A DNA stretch of 64,000 nt. Origin: Bin87 sp965220105. Its GTDB lineage: Bacteria; Chloroflexota; Dehalococcoidia; Lucifugimonadales; UBA3495. The notes under the pieces are model-generated. The model had not been told where the DNA came from and searched no databases. It worked only from the letters and a program-made list of their open reading frames with translations. The translations under genes and the position numbers were made by a program. Below are positions 26,199-33,275 of this stretch, piece by piece. The stretch's first letter is position 1; every line of letters begins with the position of its first letter. The stretch covers positions 4,216,001 to 4,280,000 of the forward strand of contig OZ244811.1 of the NCBI GenBank assembly GCA_965220105.1, given 5' to 3'.

Positions 26199-27350
26199 AT
26201 GCCGCTACACATCGTTATCGCTCCCCAGGCCTTCAAGCAGAGCATCGGCGCTCGCGACGCTGCCCTCGCCATCCAGAGCGGCGTCCTGGCGGCCGTGCCA
26301 GATGCCCAAACCACCCTCATACCGGTGGCCGACGGTGGCGACGGAACCCTGGCCGCCCTTATCGACACCACCGAAGGACGGTTCCTAGAAGCCGCCGTCA
26401 CCGGCCCCCTCGGTGAACCTCGCGTCGCTCAGTGGGGCGTCATGGGCGACGAGCAAACCGCCGTTATCGAGATGGCCCTCCCCTCCGGCCTGGCTCTCGT
26501 CCCCGACGACCGCCGGGACCCGCGCGTCACCACCACCTACGGCACCGGCGAGCTGATGCGCGCCGCCTTGGACGCTGGATACACTCGCATCATCGTCGGC
26601 CTGGGCGGGAGCGCTACCAACGATGGTGGCGCCGGCATGGCGTCTGCCCTGGGCGTCCGCTTTCTGGACTCTCATGGTCAAATCCTCTTGCCCGGCGGCG
26701 CAGCCCTCGCCGGCCTGGCCCGCATTGACGTCAGCAACCTGCATCCACGTCTGTCCGACGCTACCATCATCGGCGCCACCGACGTCACCAACCCACTGTG
26801 CGGCGACACCGGAGCGTCGGCCATCTTCGGCCCGCAGAAGGGCGCAACCCCGCCGATGGTGGCCGAGCTGGACGGTTGCCTCGCCAGGCTCGCCAGCGTC
26901 ATTGCCGCTGATCTGGGCCTGGACGTATTGGAAACGCCCGGATCCGGCGCCGCCGGCGGTCTGGGCGCCGGACTGATCGCCTTCGCCAACGCGGAACTCC
27001 GCTCCGGCATCGATATGATCTGCGATGCGCTGGACTTCGACACCCACGCCGCCAGCGCCGACCTGGTGATCACCGGCGAGGGCCGCGCCGACCGCTCCAC
27101 CGCCTTCGACAAGGCTCCCGTCGGCATCGCCCGCCGCAGCAAGGCATTCGGCGTGCCCACGCTGTTGATGGCCGGAAGCCTCGGGCCGGGTTACGAAACC
27201 CTCTACGACCACGGCATCGACGCCATAATCCCCATCGCCGAGGAGCCGGTCGACTTGGCGTACTGCCTCCTGCACGGGGCCGAGTTGCTCGAGCGCGCCA
27301 CCGAACGCGCTCTGCGCGTCTATACCCTCGGCACGGGCGCCGCCTCCTGA
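26199..27350 (+). CDS. Glycerate 2-kinase (GlxK/GarK family)
   Basis: 383 residues. It opens IVIAPQAFKQSIGARDAALAI and has the family signatures VADGGDGTLAAL, GLGGSATNDGGAGMASALG, ATDVTNPLCGDTGASAIFGPQKG and ITGEGRADRST. This kinase family phosphorylates D-glycerate, usually to 2-phosphoglycerate, linking glyoxylate or serine breakdown to glycolysis. Normal length. The ATG at 26199 is chosen because it starts the family sequence directly and sits 6 bases after a TATAAT box. The next gene follows after 13 bases. Confidence 0.93.
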   Translation: MPLHIVIAPQAFKQSIGARDAALAIQSGVLAAVPDAQTTLIPVADGGDGTLAALIDTTEGRFLEAAVTGPLGEPRVAQWGVMGDEQTAVIEMALPSGLALVPDDRRDPRVTTTYGTGELMRAALDAGYTRIIVGLGGSATNDGGAGMASALGVRFLDSHGQILLPGGAALAGLARIDVSNLHPRLSDATIIGATDVTNPLCGDTGASAIFGPQKGATPPMVAELDGCLARLASVIAADLGLDVLETPGSGAAGGLGAGLIAFANAELRSGIDMICDALDFDTHAASADLVITGEGRADRSTAFDKAPVGIARRSKAFGVPTLLMAGSLGPGYETLYDHGIDAIIPIAEEPVDLAYCLLHGAELLERATERALRVYTLGTGAAS

Positions 27351-27363
27351 CCCTGCGCCGTTA

Positions 27364-27837
27364 ATGTTCACCCTTGAAAGCACTCAATGGCTTCCCCGCC
27401 AACCCGAGGATATCTTCGATTTCTACGCCGACGCCTTCAAACTGGAACAGTTGACCCCGCCGTGGCTGCGTTTTCGCGTAGTGACGCCCCCGCCAATCGA
27501 AATCCAGCAGGGCTCCGAAATCGCTTATCGCCTGCGGTTGCACGGAATACCCGTTTCCTGGCGTAGCCGCATCACCCAGTGGGAGCCGCCCTTCAGTTTC
27601 GTCGACGAACAGATCAACGGGCCCTATCGATACTGGATGCACCGCCACACCTTCACCCCGGAGCGGGGCGGCACCCTCATCCGTGATCTGGTTCACTACG
27701 ATGTGCTGGGTGGGTGGCTCATCGACCGCCTGCTGGTGCGCCGCGACCTGCGCGGCATTTTCGCCTACCGTCAGGAGCGGCTGCACGAGATATTCGGCGC
27801 CGGTTCAGACGCCGAATCTGCCGTGGACGTCAGTTGA
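27364..27837 (+). CDS. SRPBCC superfamily (START/Bet v1-like) protein
   Basis: 157 residues. LESTQWLPRQPEDIFDFYAD then FKLEQLTPPWLRFRVV, GSEIAYRLRLHGIPVSWRSRI and FVDEQINGPYRYWMHRHTF match the ligand-binding SRPBCC proteins of the YfcH-associated/CoxG-like type seen in many bacteria. The barrel binds a hydrophobic ligand; no catalytic role is known. It follows glycerate kinase by 13 bases and its 3' end overlaps the convergent HEPN gene by 8 bases. Confidence 0.85.
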   Translation: MFTLESTQWLPRQPEDIFDFYADAFKLEQLTPPWLRFRVVTPPPIEIQQGSEIAYRLRLHGIPVSWRSRITQWEPPFSFVDEQINGPYRYWMHRHTFTPERGGTLIRDLVHYDVLGGWLIDRLLVRRDLRGIFAYRQERLHEIFGAGSDAESAVDVS

Positions 27838-28231
27838 TACGCTGCCCCACGAATTCGACCACGATACCCGCCAGCTCCATCGCCCGTTCGGCGTCCACGT
27901 CGTCGAAGGCTTCAGCGGGAATCCCGCCCGGCAAAAACGTCGGATAGCGGGTGATGTCGTAGTATTTGTCCAACTGCCTGGCTTCCGCCTTGATGGTGTC
28001 GAAGAACATCTCGAATATCTTGGCGTCCTCGCAGAGGTCGATTAGCGAAGTGCCCCACACGTCCTCGGCTCCCCGGCGATACAGGTAAGCCTTCACCGCC
28101 TTCTCAGCGGCCTGTTGGCACAGGAAGCACGCCACGTTGTACCGCTCGCCTTGCCGATTGAACCCGGCGTCCTCCAGATCCCGCTGCGCCTGCCGGAACC
28201 AACGCATCCCTTCCGCTGCAAAATCAGGCAT
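27830..28231 (-). CDS. HEPN domain protein
   Basis: 133 residues, all helical. WFRQAQRDLEDAGFNRQGERYNVACFLCQQAAEKAVKAYL is the family core: the WxxxAxxDLxxA helix then ACFLCQQAAEKAVKA. The usual R-x4-6-H RNase motif is not evident; the segment TRYPTFLPGG holds the nearest arginine. It forms a pair with the nucleotidyltransferase gene upstream (8-base overlap). That is the HEPN/MNT toxin-antitoxin arrangement in which the HEPN protein is normally the RNase toxin and MNT adenylylates it. Confidence 0.88.
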   Translation of the reverse strand: MPDFAAEGMRWFRQAQRDLEDAGFNRQGERYNVACFLCQQAAEKAVKAYLYRRGAEDVWGTSLIDLCEDAKIFEMFFDTIKAEARQLDKYYDITRYPTFLPGGIPAEAFDDVDAERAMELAGIVVEFVGQRIN

Positions 28232-28565
28232 CGAACACCACCCTTCCCCGTTTGCAGGCTTGATACAGCGCCGGCAACGTGTCTTGAAGTTCGTCGAATT
28301 CTTCAGGCGTGAACACCTGCGCCGTCATCCCGACCTGTGCGCCGATGTGGTAGCTGAAGAAGTCAGCCCGACGTCCGAAGGGTCGGTCCGTTTCGTGCAC
28401 GAAGACGAAGTCGATGCTGCTGCTCGGCGAGTAATCCCCGCTGACCATATCTCCGATGAGGATGGCCTTCTGGATGCCCAGCGTCGGCATTACTCCAATC
28501 ATTTCTTCCAGCTCCTGTTCCATCATCTCGCGGCGGAACTTAATGAATCCTACTCGCATTGGCAT
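28224..28565 (-). CDS. MNT-type nucleotidyltransferase, partner of the HEPN protein
   Basis: 113 residues in the minimal nucleotidyltransferase size range. AILIGDMVSGDYSPSSSIDFVFVHE holds the position of the canonical GS-x(10)-D-x-D motif, but the Ser of GS is Asp and the second catalytic Asp is Val, so the active site looks degenerate. Residues after it (FFSYHIGAQVGMTAQVFTPEEFDEL) follow the family. Overlap with the HEPN gene indicates translational coupling. If catalytically dead, it would neutralise by binding rather than AMPylation. Confidence 0.75.
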   Translation of the reverse strand: MPMRVGFIKFRREMMEQELEEMIGVMPTLGIQKAILIGDMVSGDYSPSSSIDFVFVHETDRPFGRRADFFSYHIGAQVGMTAQVFTPEEFDELQDTLPALYQACKRGRVVFDA

Positions 28566-28570
28566 CGTCT

Positions 28571-29314
28571 CTACTCCTCGTCCAGCAGCACCAGGTGTAC
28601 TTCCCCGGGCCCGTGTACGCCTACCACGATGGTCTGCTCGATGTCTGCCGTCCGGCTGGGTCCGGTGATGAAGTTCAGGTAACTACCCATTTCCCCGCCG
28701 TTGCCGTGGAACTCCAGCCGGCGCAGCGTGAACAGATCGTCCAGGTTGCCGATAACATCCCCGGGTCGCACGATTGCGACGTGTACCGGCGGCACCACCG
28801 ACACCAGCCGGCTCAAGCCGCGCCGCGGCAGCACGATAACCGACCCGGTTTCCGCCACGGCGTAATCCGCGCCGGTGATGCCCATTCCGCACTCGGCCAA
28901 CCGTTGGCGCACCACATTTCGGTCGCCGTCGGTATCGTAGGTCGCCGGCCAGCACAGCACCCCAGCGCCGCCCAATGCAGCGTCCACGGGTACCTCATCG
29001 AACACCGCCTGCTCCGACCGCGCCGCTGACATCACACCCAGTCGCCTCGACAGGGAAACTACATAATCCAGCGCATCTTCCCCGCCGGTAGCCCGCTGTA
29101 CTCGCCACCCCCGCAGGGCGGCAGTGTCGGCCAATTGCGTCATCAATTCCGGCAGCTCACCGGCAATGCGACGGCGGATTTCCGTGCCCTGGGATTCCAG
29201 GTCTGCGATGTCCTCGGTCAGGTGACGATATGGCGTGGTGGGTGGCTCGGGGTCGCGGCCCAGCGCACCCCTCACGGAAGCGATGAAGTCAGCAGTTGGG
29301 ATACCTAACGACAT
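28571..29314 (-). CDS. lutC: Lactate utilization protein C (LUD domain)
   Basis: 247 residues from MSLGIPTADFIASVRGAL; the frame stays open far upstream inside lutB, but that part is antisense-like. The LUD core is present: GMGITGADYAVAETGSVIVL, then RGLSRLVSVVPPVHVAIV and the terminal GPSRTADIEQTIVVGVHGPGEVHLVLLD. LutC is a subunit of the LutABC L-lactate oxidase complex, which sends electrons through Fe-S clusters. Gene order lutA-lutB-lutC on one strand with small gaps is the standard operon. It is followed 5 bases later by the MNT gene, an odd neighbour. Confidence 0.9.
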   Translation of the reverse strand: MSLGIPTADFIASVRGALGRDPEPPTTPYRHLTEDIADLESQGTEIRRRIAGELPELMTQLADTAALRGWRVQRATGGEDALDYVVSLSRRLGVMSAARSEQAVFDEVPVDAALGGAGVLCWPATYDTDGDRNVVRQRLAECGMGITGADYAVAETGSVIVLPRRGLSRLVSVVPPVHVAIVRPGDVIGNLDDLFTLRRLEFHGNGGEMGSYLNFITGPSRTADIEQTIVVGVHGPGEVHLVLLDEE

Positions 29315-29370
29315 GAGGATGACCCGTTCGACCGCAGCGGAAGGATACCCATAGATACTGAAGTCGTCAT

Positions 29371-30816
29371 CTATTCGTCGCCGCGGGACAACCCGTCGCG
29401 CCAATAGTCGGTGAAGGTCCGCGCTGGCGGGACTGGCAGGTCGCGGGCCGCCGTCCATCGCGACAGCAGCGGCAGCCGTGATCGGCCTACCACCCCCCGA
29501 CGCGCCACCGGCTTCAACGCCAGACGGCCCAACCAGCGAGCTACCTTCAACAACGCGGGACTCGACATAACCGATGCAAATCCCCGGGCCAGCAACGCGT
29601 CCCGATCCGAGGCCGTTCGCTGGTATGAATCCGAACTTTCCGCCTGCTGGTGGCGCAGGTGCAAGAGCATTCGCGGAATATTGATTTGCACCGGGCAGGC
29701 GTCCCGGCATGCCCCGCACAGCGTGGATGCGTTGGGCAAATCCTTGGCCTGCGCCACTCCCACCAGTGCCGGCGTCACGATTGACCCAATCGGCCCGGGA
29801 TACACCCAACCGTAGGCGTGGCCGCCCACCCGCTGGTACACTGGACACACGTTCAGGCAGGCCCCGCAACGGATGCAGTACAGCGATTCCCGCAGCGCCG
29901 GGTCCGCCAGCAGCCTGCTCCGACCGTTGTCCACGATTACGAGGTGAAATTCCTCCGGCCCGTCTTCGTCTTCCCGGCGCTTGGGCCCGGTGACCATGCT
30001 GACGTAGGACGAAATTCGCTGGCCCGTCGCCGAGCGCGGGAGCAGCCTCAGGAACACTGCCAAATCCTGCATCGACGGAATGACCTTCTCCATGCCCGTG
30101 ATGCCGACGTGCACCCGTGGCGCCGACGTGCACAAGCGTCCGTTCCCCTCGTTGGTGATGATGACCAGCGTCCCCGTCTCGGCCACCAGGAAGTTGGCCC
30201 CGCTGATCCCCATGTCGGCGTCCAGGAACTTCTGGCGCAGGACGACGCGGGCCACCCGCGCCATTTCGTCGATATCGTCCGAATACGGCACGCCCAGGTG
30301 GTCGGCGAACAGTTGCGCCACCTGGCCGCGGGTCTTGTGCACCGCCGGCGCAACCAGGTGCGACGGCGTCTCCTCGGCCAGCTGGATGATGTACTCGCCC
30401 AGGTCGGTCTCAAACACCTCGATGCCCTGGGCCTCCAGCACGTGGTTCAGCCCCAATTCCTCCGAAACCATCGACTTGCTCTTGGTTACGACCTTCACAT
30501 CGTGGGAGCTGGCAATTTCGGACACGATTGCGTTGGCCTGATTGGCATCCGCCGCGAAATGCACCTGACCCCCGGCTGCCCGCACGTTGCGCTCCAGCAT
30601 CTCCAGGTAGTAGTCCAGGTGGGCAATGGTGTGCTCTTTGATGGCCCGGGCCTGCTCGCGCCACTCCTCCCAAAGCTCCGGCGTAACCTCGTCGATGGCT
30701 TCCCGCCGCGCGCCGTCGAAACCCGTGCCCGCCCGCCGGAATGCCTGCCGTAACTGGGTATCAAGCACCGCCGCTTGCGATGCAGCCACAAAATCCCGCG
30801 TCAGAATCTCCGCCAT
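29371..30816 (-). CDS. lutB: Lactate utilization protein B (LUD plus 4Fe-4S)
   Basis: 481 residues. The LUD domain comes first (KVVTKSKSMVSEELGLNHVLEAQGIEVFETDLGEYIIQL region; GISGANFLVAETGTLVI). A ferredoxin pair follows: CIRCGACLNVCPVYQ near residue 310 and CGACRDACPVQINIP near residue 365, each with the C-x2-C-x2-C-x3-CP pattern. A C-terminal helical region is typical. With LutA and LutC it oxidises L-lactate to pyruvate. It begins 3 bases after lutA ends. Confidence 0.94.
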   Translation of the reverse strand: MAEILTRDFVAASQAAVLDTQLRQAFRRAGTGFDGARREAIDEVTPELWEEWREQARAIKEHTIAHLDYYLEMLERNVRAAGGQVHFAADANQANAIVSEIASSHDVKVVTKSKSMVSEELGLNHVLEAQGIEVFETDLGEYIIQLAEETPSHLVAPAVHKTRGQVAQLFADHLGVPYSDDIDEMARVARVVLRQKFLDADMGISGANFLVAETGTLVIITNEGNGRLCTSAPRVHVGITGMEKVIPSMQDLAVFLRLLPRSATGQRISSYVSMVTGPKRREDEDGPEEFHLVIVDNGRSRLLADPALRESLYCIRCGACLNVCPVYQRVGGHAYGWVYPGPIGSIVTPALVGVAQAKDLPNASTLCGACRDACPVQINIPRMLLHLRHQQAESSDSYQRTASDRDALLARGFASVMSSPALLKVARWLGRLALKPVARRGVVGRSRLPLLSRWTAARDLPVPPARTFTDYWRDGLSRGDE

Positions 30817-30819
30817 GAT

Positions 30820-31569
30820 TCAGTCCACCCGGTCGTCCAGCACCTGTGAGATGTGCCGCACCCGCACCGGCAGTCCGCGCCGGTTCACCGCGCCCCCAAT
30901 GTGCATCAGGCAACCCATGTCGCAGGCTGTCAGTGTCTCGGCCCCACTCTCGACGACCGAATCAACCTTGTCGGCCAGCATCGCTTCCGAGATGTGCGGA
31001 TATTTGATGGCGAACGTCCCGCCAAACCCGCAGCATTGCTCGGAGTTGGGCAGGTCGGCCAACGACACCCCCGCCGACTCCAACAGCCGGGCCGGCGCGT
31101 CACGCACGCCCATCTCCCGCAACAGGTGGCAGGAAGGGTGGTACGTGACGCTAGCCGCCTCCCCAGCCGCCACGCCGTCCCCGTCGCCCACCCCGACCAC
31201 GTCGGCCAGAAACTCGGTGAATTCGTAAACGCGTGTGGACAATGTCTCGGCCCGCCGCAGCAACTCTGGTTCGTCAGCGAACAGGTCCAGGTAAAAGACC
31301 CGCATCATCGCGCCGCAGGATCCGGAAGGCACCACCACGATTTCGGCGTTTTCGAAGGTGTCCAGGACCCGCGCCGCCAGCTTCTTCGCTTCCCCGTTGA
31401 ATCCCGAGTTGTAAAGCGGCTGGCCGCAACAGGTCTGCCCAGCCGGGAAATCCACGTCGACGTTGTGCTTCCGCAATACCCGCACCACGCTCACCCCCAC
31501 ATCGGGGTAGAGTTGGTCTATTATGCAGGTTACGAACAGGGAAGCCCGGTGGGGTTGGGTTCGGGTCAA
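30820..31569 (-). CDS. lutA: Lactate utilization protein A (CCG-domain Fe-S protein)
   Basis: 249 residues. Two cysteine-rich CCG repeats: LFVTCIIDQLYPDVGVS with DFPAGQTCCGQPLYNSG in the first half, and TYHPSCHLLREMG with NSEQCCGFGGTFAIKYPHIS in the second. A late DMGCLMHIGG completes the set. This is the LutA/GlpC type that ligates unusual Fe-S clusters, like HdrB. First gene of lutABC. No LutR or lactate permease is adjacent. Confidence 0.94.
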   Translation of the reverse strand: MTRTQPHRASLFVTCIIDQLYPDVGVSVVRVLRKHNVDVDFPAGQTCCGQPLYNSGFNGEAKKLAARVLDTFENAEIVVVPSGSCGAMMRVFYLDLFADEPELLRRAETLSTRVYEFTEFLADVVGVGDGDGVAAGEAASVTYHPSCHLLREMGVRDAPARLLESAGVSLADLPNSEQCCGFGGTFAIKYPHISEAMLADKVDSVVESGAETLTACDMGCLMHIGGAVNRRGLPVRVRHISQVLDDRVD

Positions 31570-31721
31570 TTGGCTCTCCGCAGAAAATGTTGCGGAAGGT
31601 TAGCAGAGCGCCCCGGATACGGCAAGGACAACCCCCCTTTGGCGCCTCGCCCACCCTTGGGCCAACCGTGCCCCGCGCGTTATCATGTTGAAAACCCTTC
31701 CTCCGGGAGTCAGTTGAAAAT

Positions 31722-32447
31722 ATGGTCGAAGAATTGGGACGGATCACGCGGCCCCCGTCCGCCAATTACCAGGGCAAACGCAAGTTGTTGCTGGTTCCGC
31801 TCATTCAGTTGCCCACCCTGCCCGACCAAATCCCGCTTGAGGGCGCTCAGGTAATCGCCCGCTATTGGGAGCAGGTGGACGTTCAGGTACGCGCCGTGCA
31901 AAACGCCCTAGGCTCCATCACCCATGTCTATCACGAAAACGTGCCAGAGGGCGGTGCGCCGGGCCTCGGGTACCTGGAAATGACTGCACAGAGCAGCCTG
32001 GCTATGGTTCGCATCCTCACCGAGGCCGGCGCCGCCCTGGAAACCACCGAGTCAATCGAAGTGCTGGCCGAAACCCTGGACTTGCAACGCTGCCTCATGG
32101 GCCCGCTGATGAGCCAGGCCGTGGCCCAGCGCCTGCACGAGTGGTTCGCTGACGCCACCCGCCGCCGTTACGAGTCCATCGCCGCAACGATTGATACCAC
32201 CCTGGGAGAGGACGAGACCGGGTTGCTGTTCATCAACGAGCGTCACCAGGTGCAGTTCCCCAGCGACGTGGAGGTGATATACGTCGCCCCGCCGGCCCTG
32301 GACGAATTTCGCCGCTGGATGCAAAACTGGGTCGAGCAGTTGCAGGAGTCCAGGGAAACCCCAACCGAAGCTGACGGTGGAGCATCCGTGGACGATGGCC
32401 CGGCGGATGACGCCCATAGTCACGATACCGAACCGCCATCGCCGTGA
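31722..32447 (+). CDS. Conserved-looking protein of unknown function
   Basis: 241 residues. It begins MVEELGRITRPPSANYQGKR, with a hydrophobic strand KLLLVPLIQLP near residue 22, then an acidic alpha-rich body and a disordered Asp/Ser/His-rich tail. No signal peptide, membrane helix or known catalytic motif is seen. The composition is similar to cytoplasmic proteins of about this size often annotated only by phylum-level conservation. The start has no strong ribosome-binding site; a TATCAT box lies 35 bases upstream. Confidence 0.65.
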   Translation: MVEELGRITRPPSANYQGKRKLLLVPLIQLPTLPDQIPLEGAQVIARYWEQVDVQVRAVQNALGSITHVYHENVPEGGAPGLGYLEMTAQSSLAMVRILTEAGAALETTESIEVLAETLDLQRCLMGPLMSQAVAQRLHEWFADATRRRYESIAATIDTTLGEDETGLLFINERHQVQFPSDVEVIYVAPPALDEFRRWMQNWVEQLQESRETPTEADGGASVDDGPADDAHSHDTEPPSP

Positions 32448-32455
32448 CACACACA

Positions 32456-32488
32456 GAACCGGCCCGAACGCCAAGCCCGCACCGGTTC
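32456..32488 (+). terminator. Possible terminator hairpin after the 241-residue gene
   Basis: GAACCGG and CCGGTTC form a 7-bp stem with a 19-base loop, 8 bases after the stop codon. The sequence after it (ACGCTGTTTGG) has only a short T-run, so this is weak. Confidence 0.3.
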
Positions 32489-32537
32489 ACGCTGTTTGGT
32501 GTATGACGCTTAGCGTCTTATCTTGACGTTAGCCCAA

Positions 32538-32634
32538 TGGCGGGAGTGCGAGGGAGTCGAACCCACCTACCCCGCTCGTCACGAGGCATAACGGATTTGA
32601 AGTCCGCAAGAGCCACCGGGCCCCATCCACTCCC
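32538..32634 (-). tRNA. selC: tRNA-Sec, anticodon TCA
   Basis: On the minus strand the RNA starts GGGAGTGG and ends CACTCCC-G-CCA with the CCA encoded. The anticodon arm is CGGA-CTTCAAA-TCCG, giving anticodon UCA, as in selenocysteine tRNA of other bacteria. A long variable arm (CTCGTGACGAG) is present, and total length is about 97 nt, far above ordinary tRNAs. The T-arm contains GGTTCGACTCC. It lies 14 bases after the trxA stop, probably on the same transcript. It implies that the organism can insert selenocysteine at UGA, but no selA, selB or selD is in the window. Confidence 0.93.
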
Positions 32635-32648
32635 GCAGGTTGGAGGCG

Positions 32649-32978
32649 TTAGCTCTCCAGCACCGCTTCGATCTTGCGCTTTAGCGCCGGTTTGGGCTGC
32701 GCTCCGATAATCTGATCCACCGGCTGCCCGTTCTTGAAGAAAATCAGCGCTGGGATGCTGCGGATGCCGTAGCGCGCCGCGATGTCCGGATCGTTGTCCA
32801 CATCCAGCTTGGCTACGTTCAGTTTGCCCTCGTACTCCAACGCCAAATCGTGGACGGCCGGCGCAATCATCTTGCACGGTCCGCACCATTCGGCCCAAAA
32901 ATCTACCAGGACCGGCAATTCAGAATCCATTACACTGGCTTGCCAGCTCTCGCCGTTCACGTCCATAGGTTCAGGCAT
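32649..32978 (-). CDS. trxA: Thioredoxin
   Basis: 109 residues from MPEPMDVNGESW, preceded by GAGGAG 7 bases upstream; the longer frame upstream runs through a repeat and is not used. The redox motif WAEWCGPCKMIAP is near residues 31-43, the cis-Pro in RSIPALIFF, and KPALKRKI at the end. A general disulfide reductant. It is followed by tRNA-Sec. CGPC uses two ordinary cysteines, so it is not a selenoprotein. Confidence 0.95.
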   Translation of the reverse strand: MPEPMDVNGESWQASVMDSELPVLVDFWAEWCGPCKMIAPAVHDLALEYEGKLNVAKLDVDNDPDIAARYGIRSIPALIFFKNGQPVDQIIGAQPKPALKRKIEAVLES

Positions 32979-33152
32979 GATGCACTCCTCGTCAGGGGTT
33001 AAAACTTTGGTGCGGCGGGCAATCGAATGGCTGCCATGGGCCTCGTTGCCGCCGCCGAATACGGTAATATTATACCGGGCAATTGGGACGGTCAACCAAA
33101 CCGCGTTAACACAATGGGCCAGCCACCCCGGTCGATGCGAGGCGACCACTCC

Positions 33153-33187
33153 TGTCATTGCGAGGAGCATAGCGACGGGGCCATCCC
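33153..33187 (+). repeat. Dispersed repeat, TGTCATTGCGAGGAGC variant
   Basis: TGTCATTGCGAGGAGCATAG followed by CGACGGGGCCATCCC, a variant of the TGTCATTGCGAGC family, in the 297-base gap between trxA and the RlmD-Maf gene. The rest of that gap holds no gene that I can support. Confidence 0.6.
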
Positions 33188-33275
33188 GTTCCCGCATCTG
33201 GCCAGGATCGGCGTCAGTGGCCCGGCCACTACCCGACTGGCCCGGCCCCAACGGGGAAATGTTAGTATATCCGCC

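Noticed and set aside
32979..33275. N-terminal extension of thioredoxin and of RlmD-Maf
   Set aside because: Both open frames run into the gap between them, but that region holds a dispersed repeat and no conserved residues; clear starts exist at 32978 and 33276.
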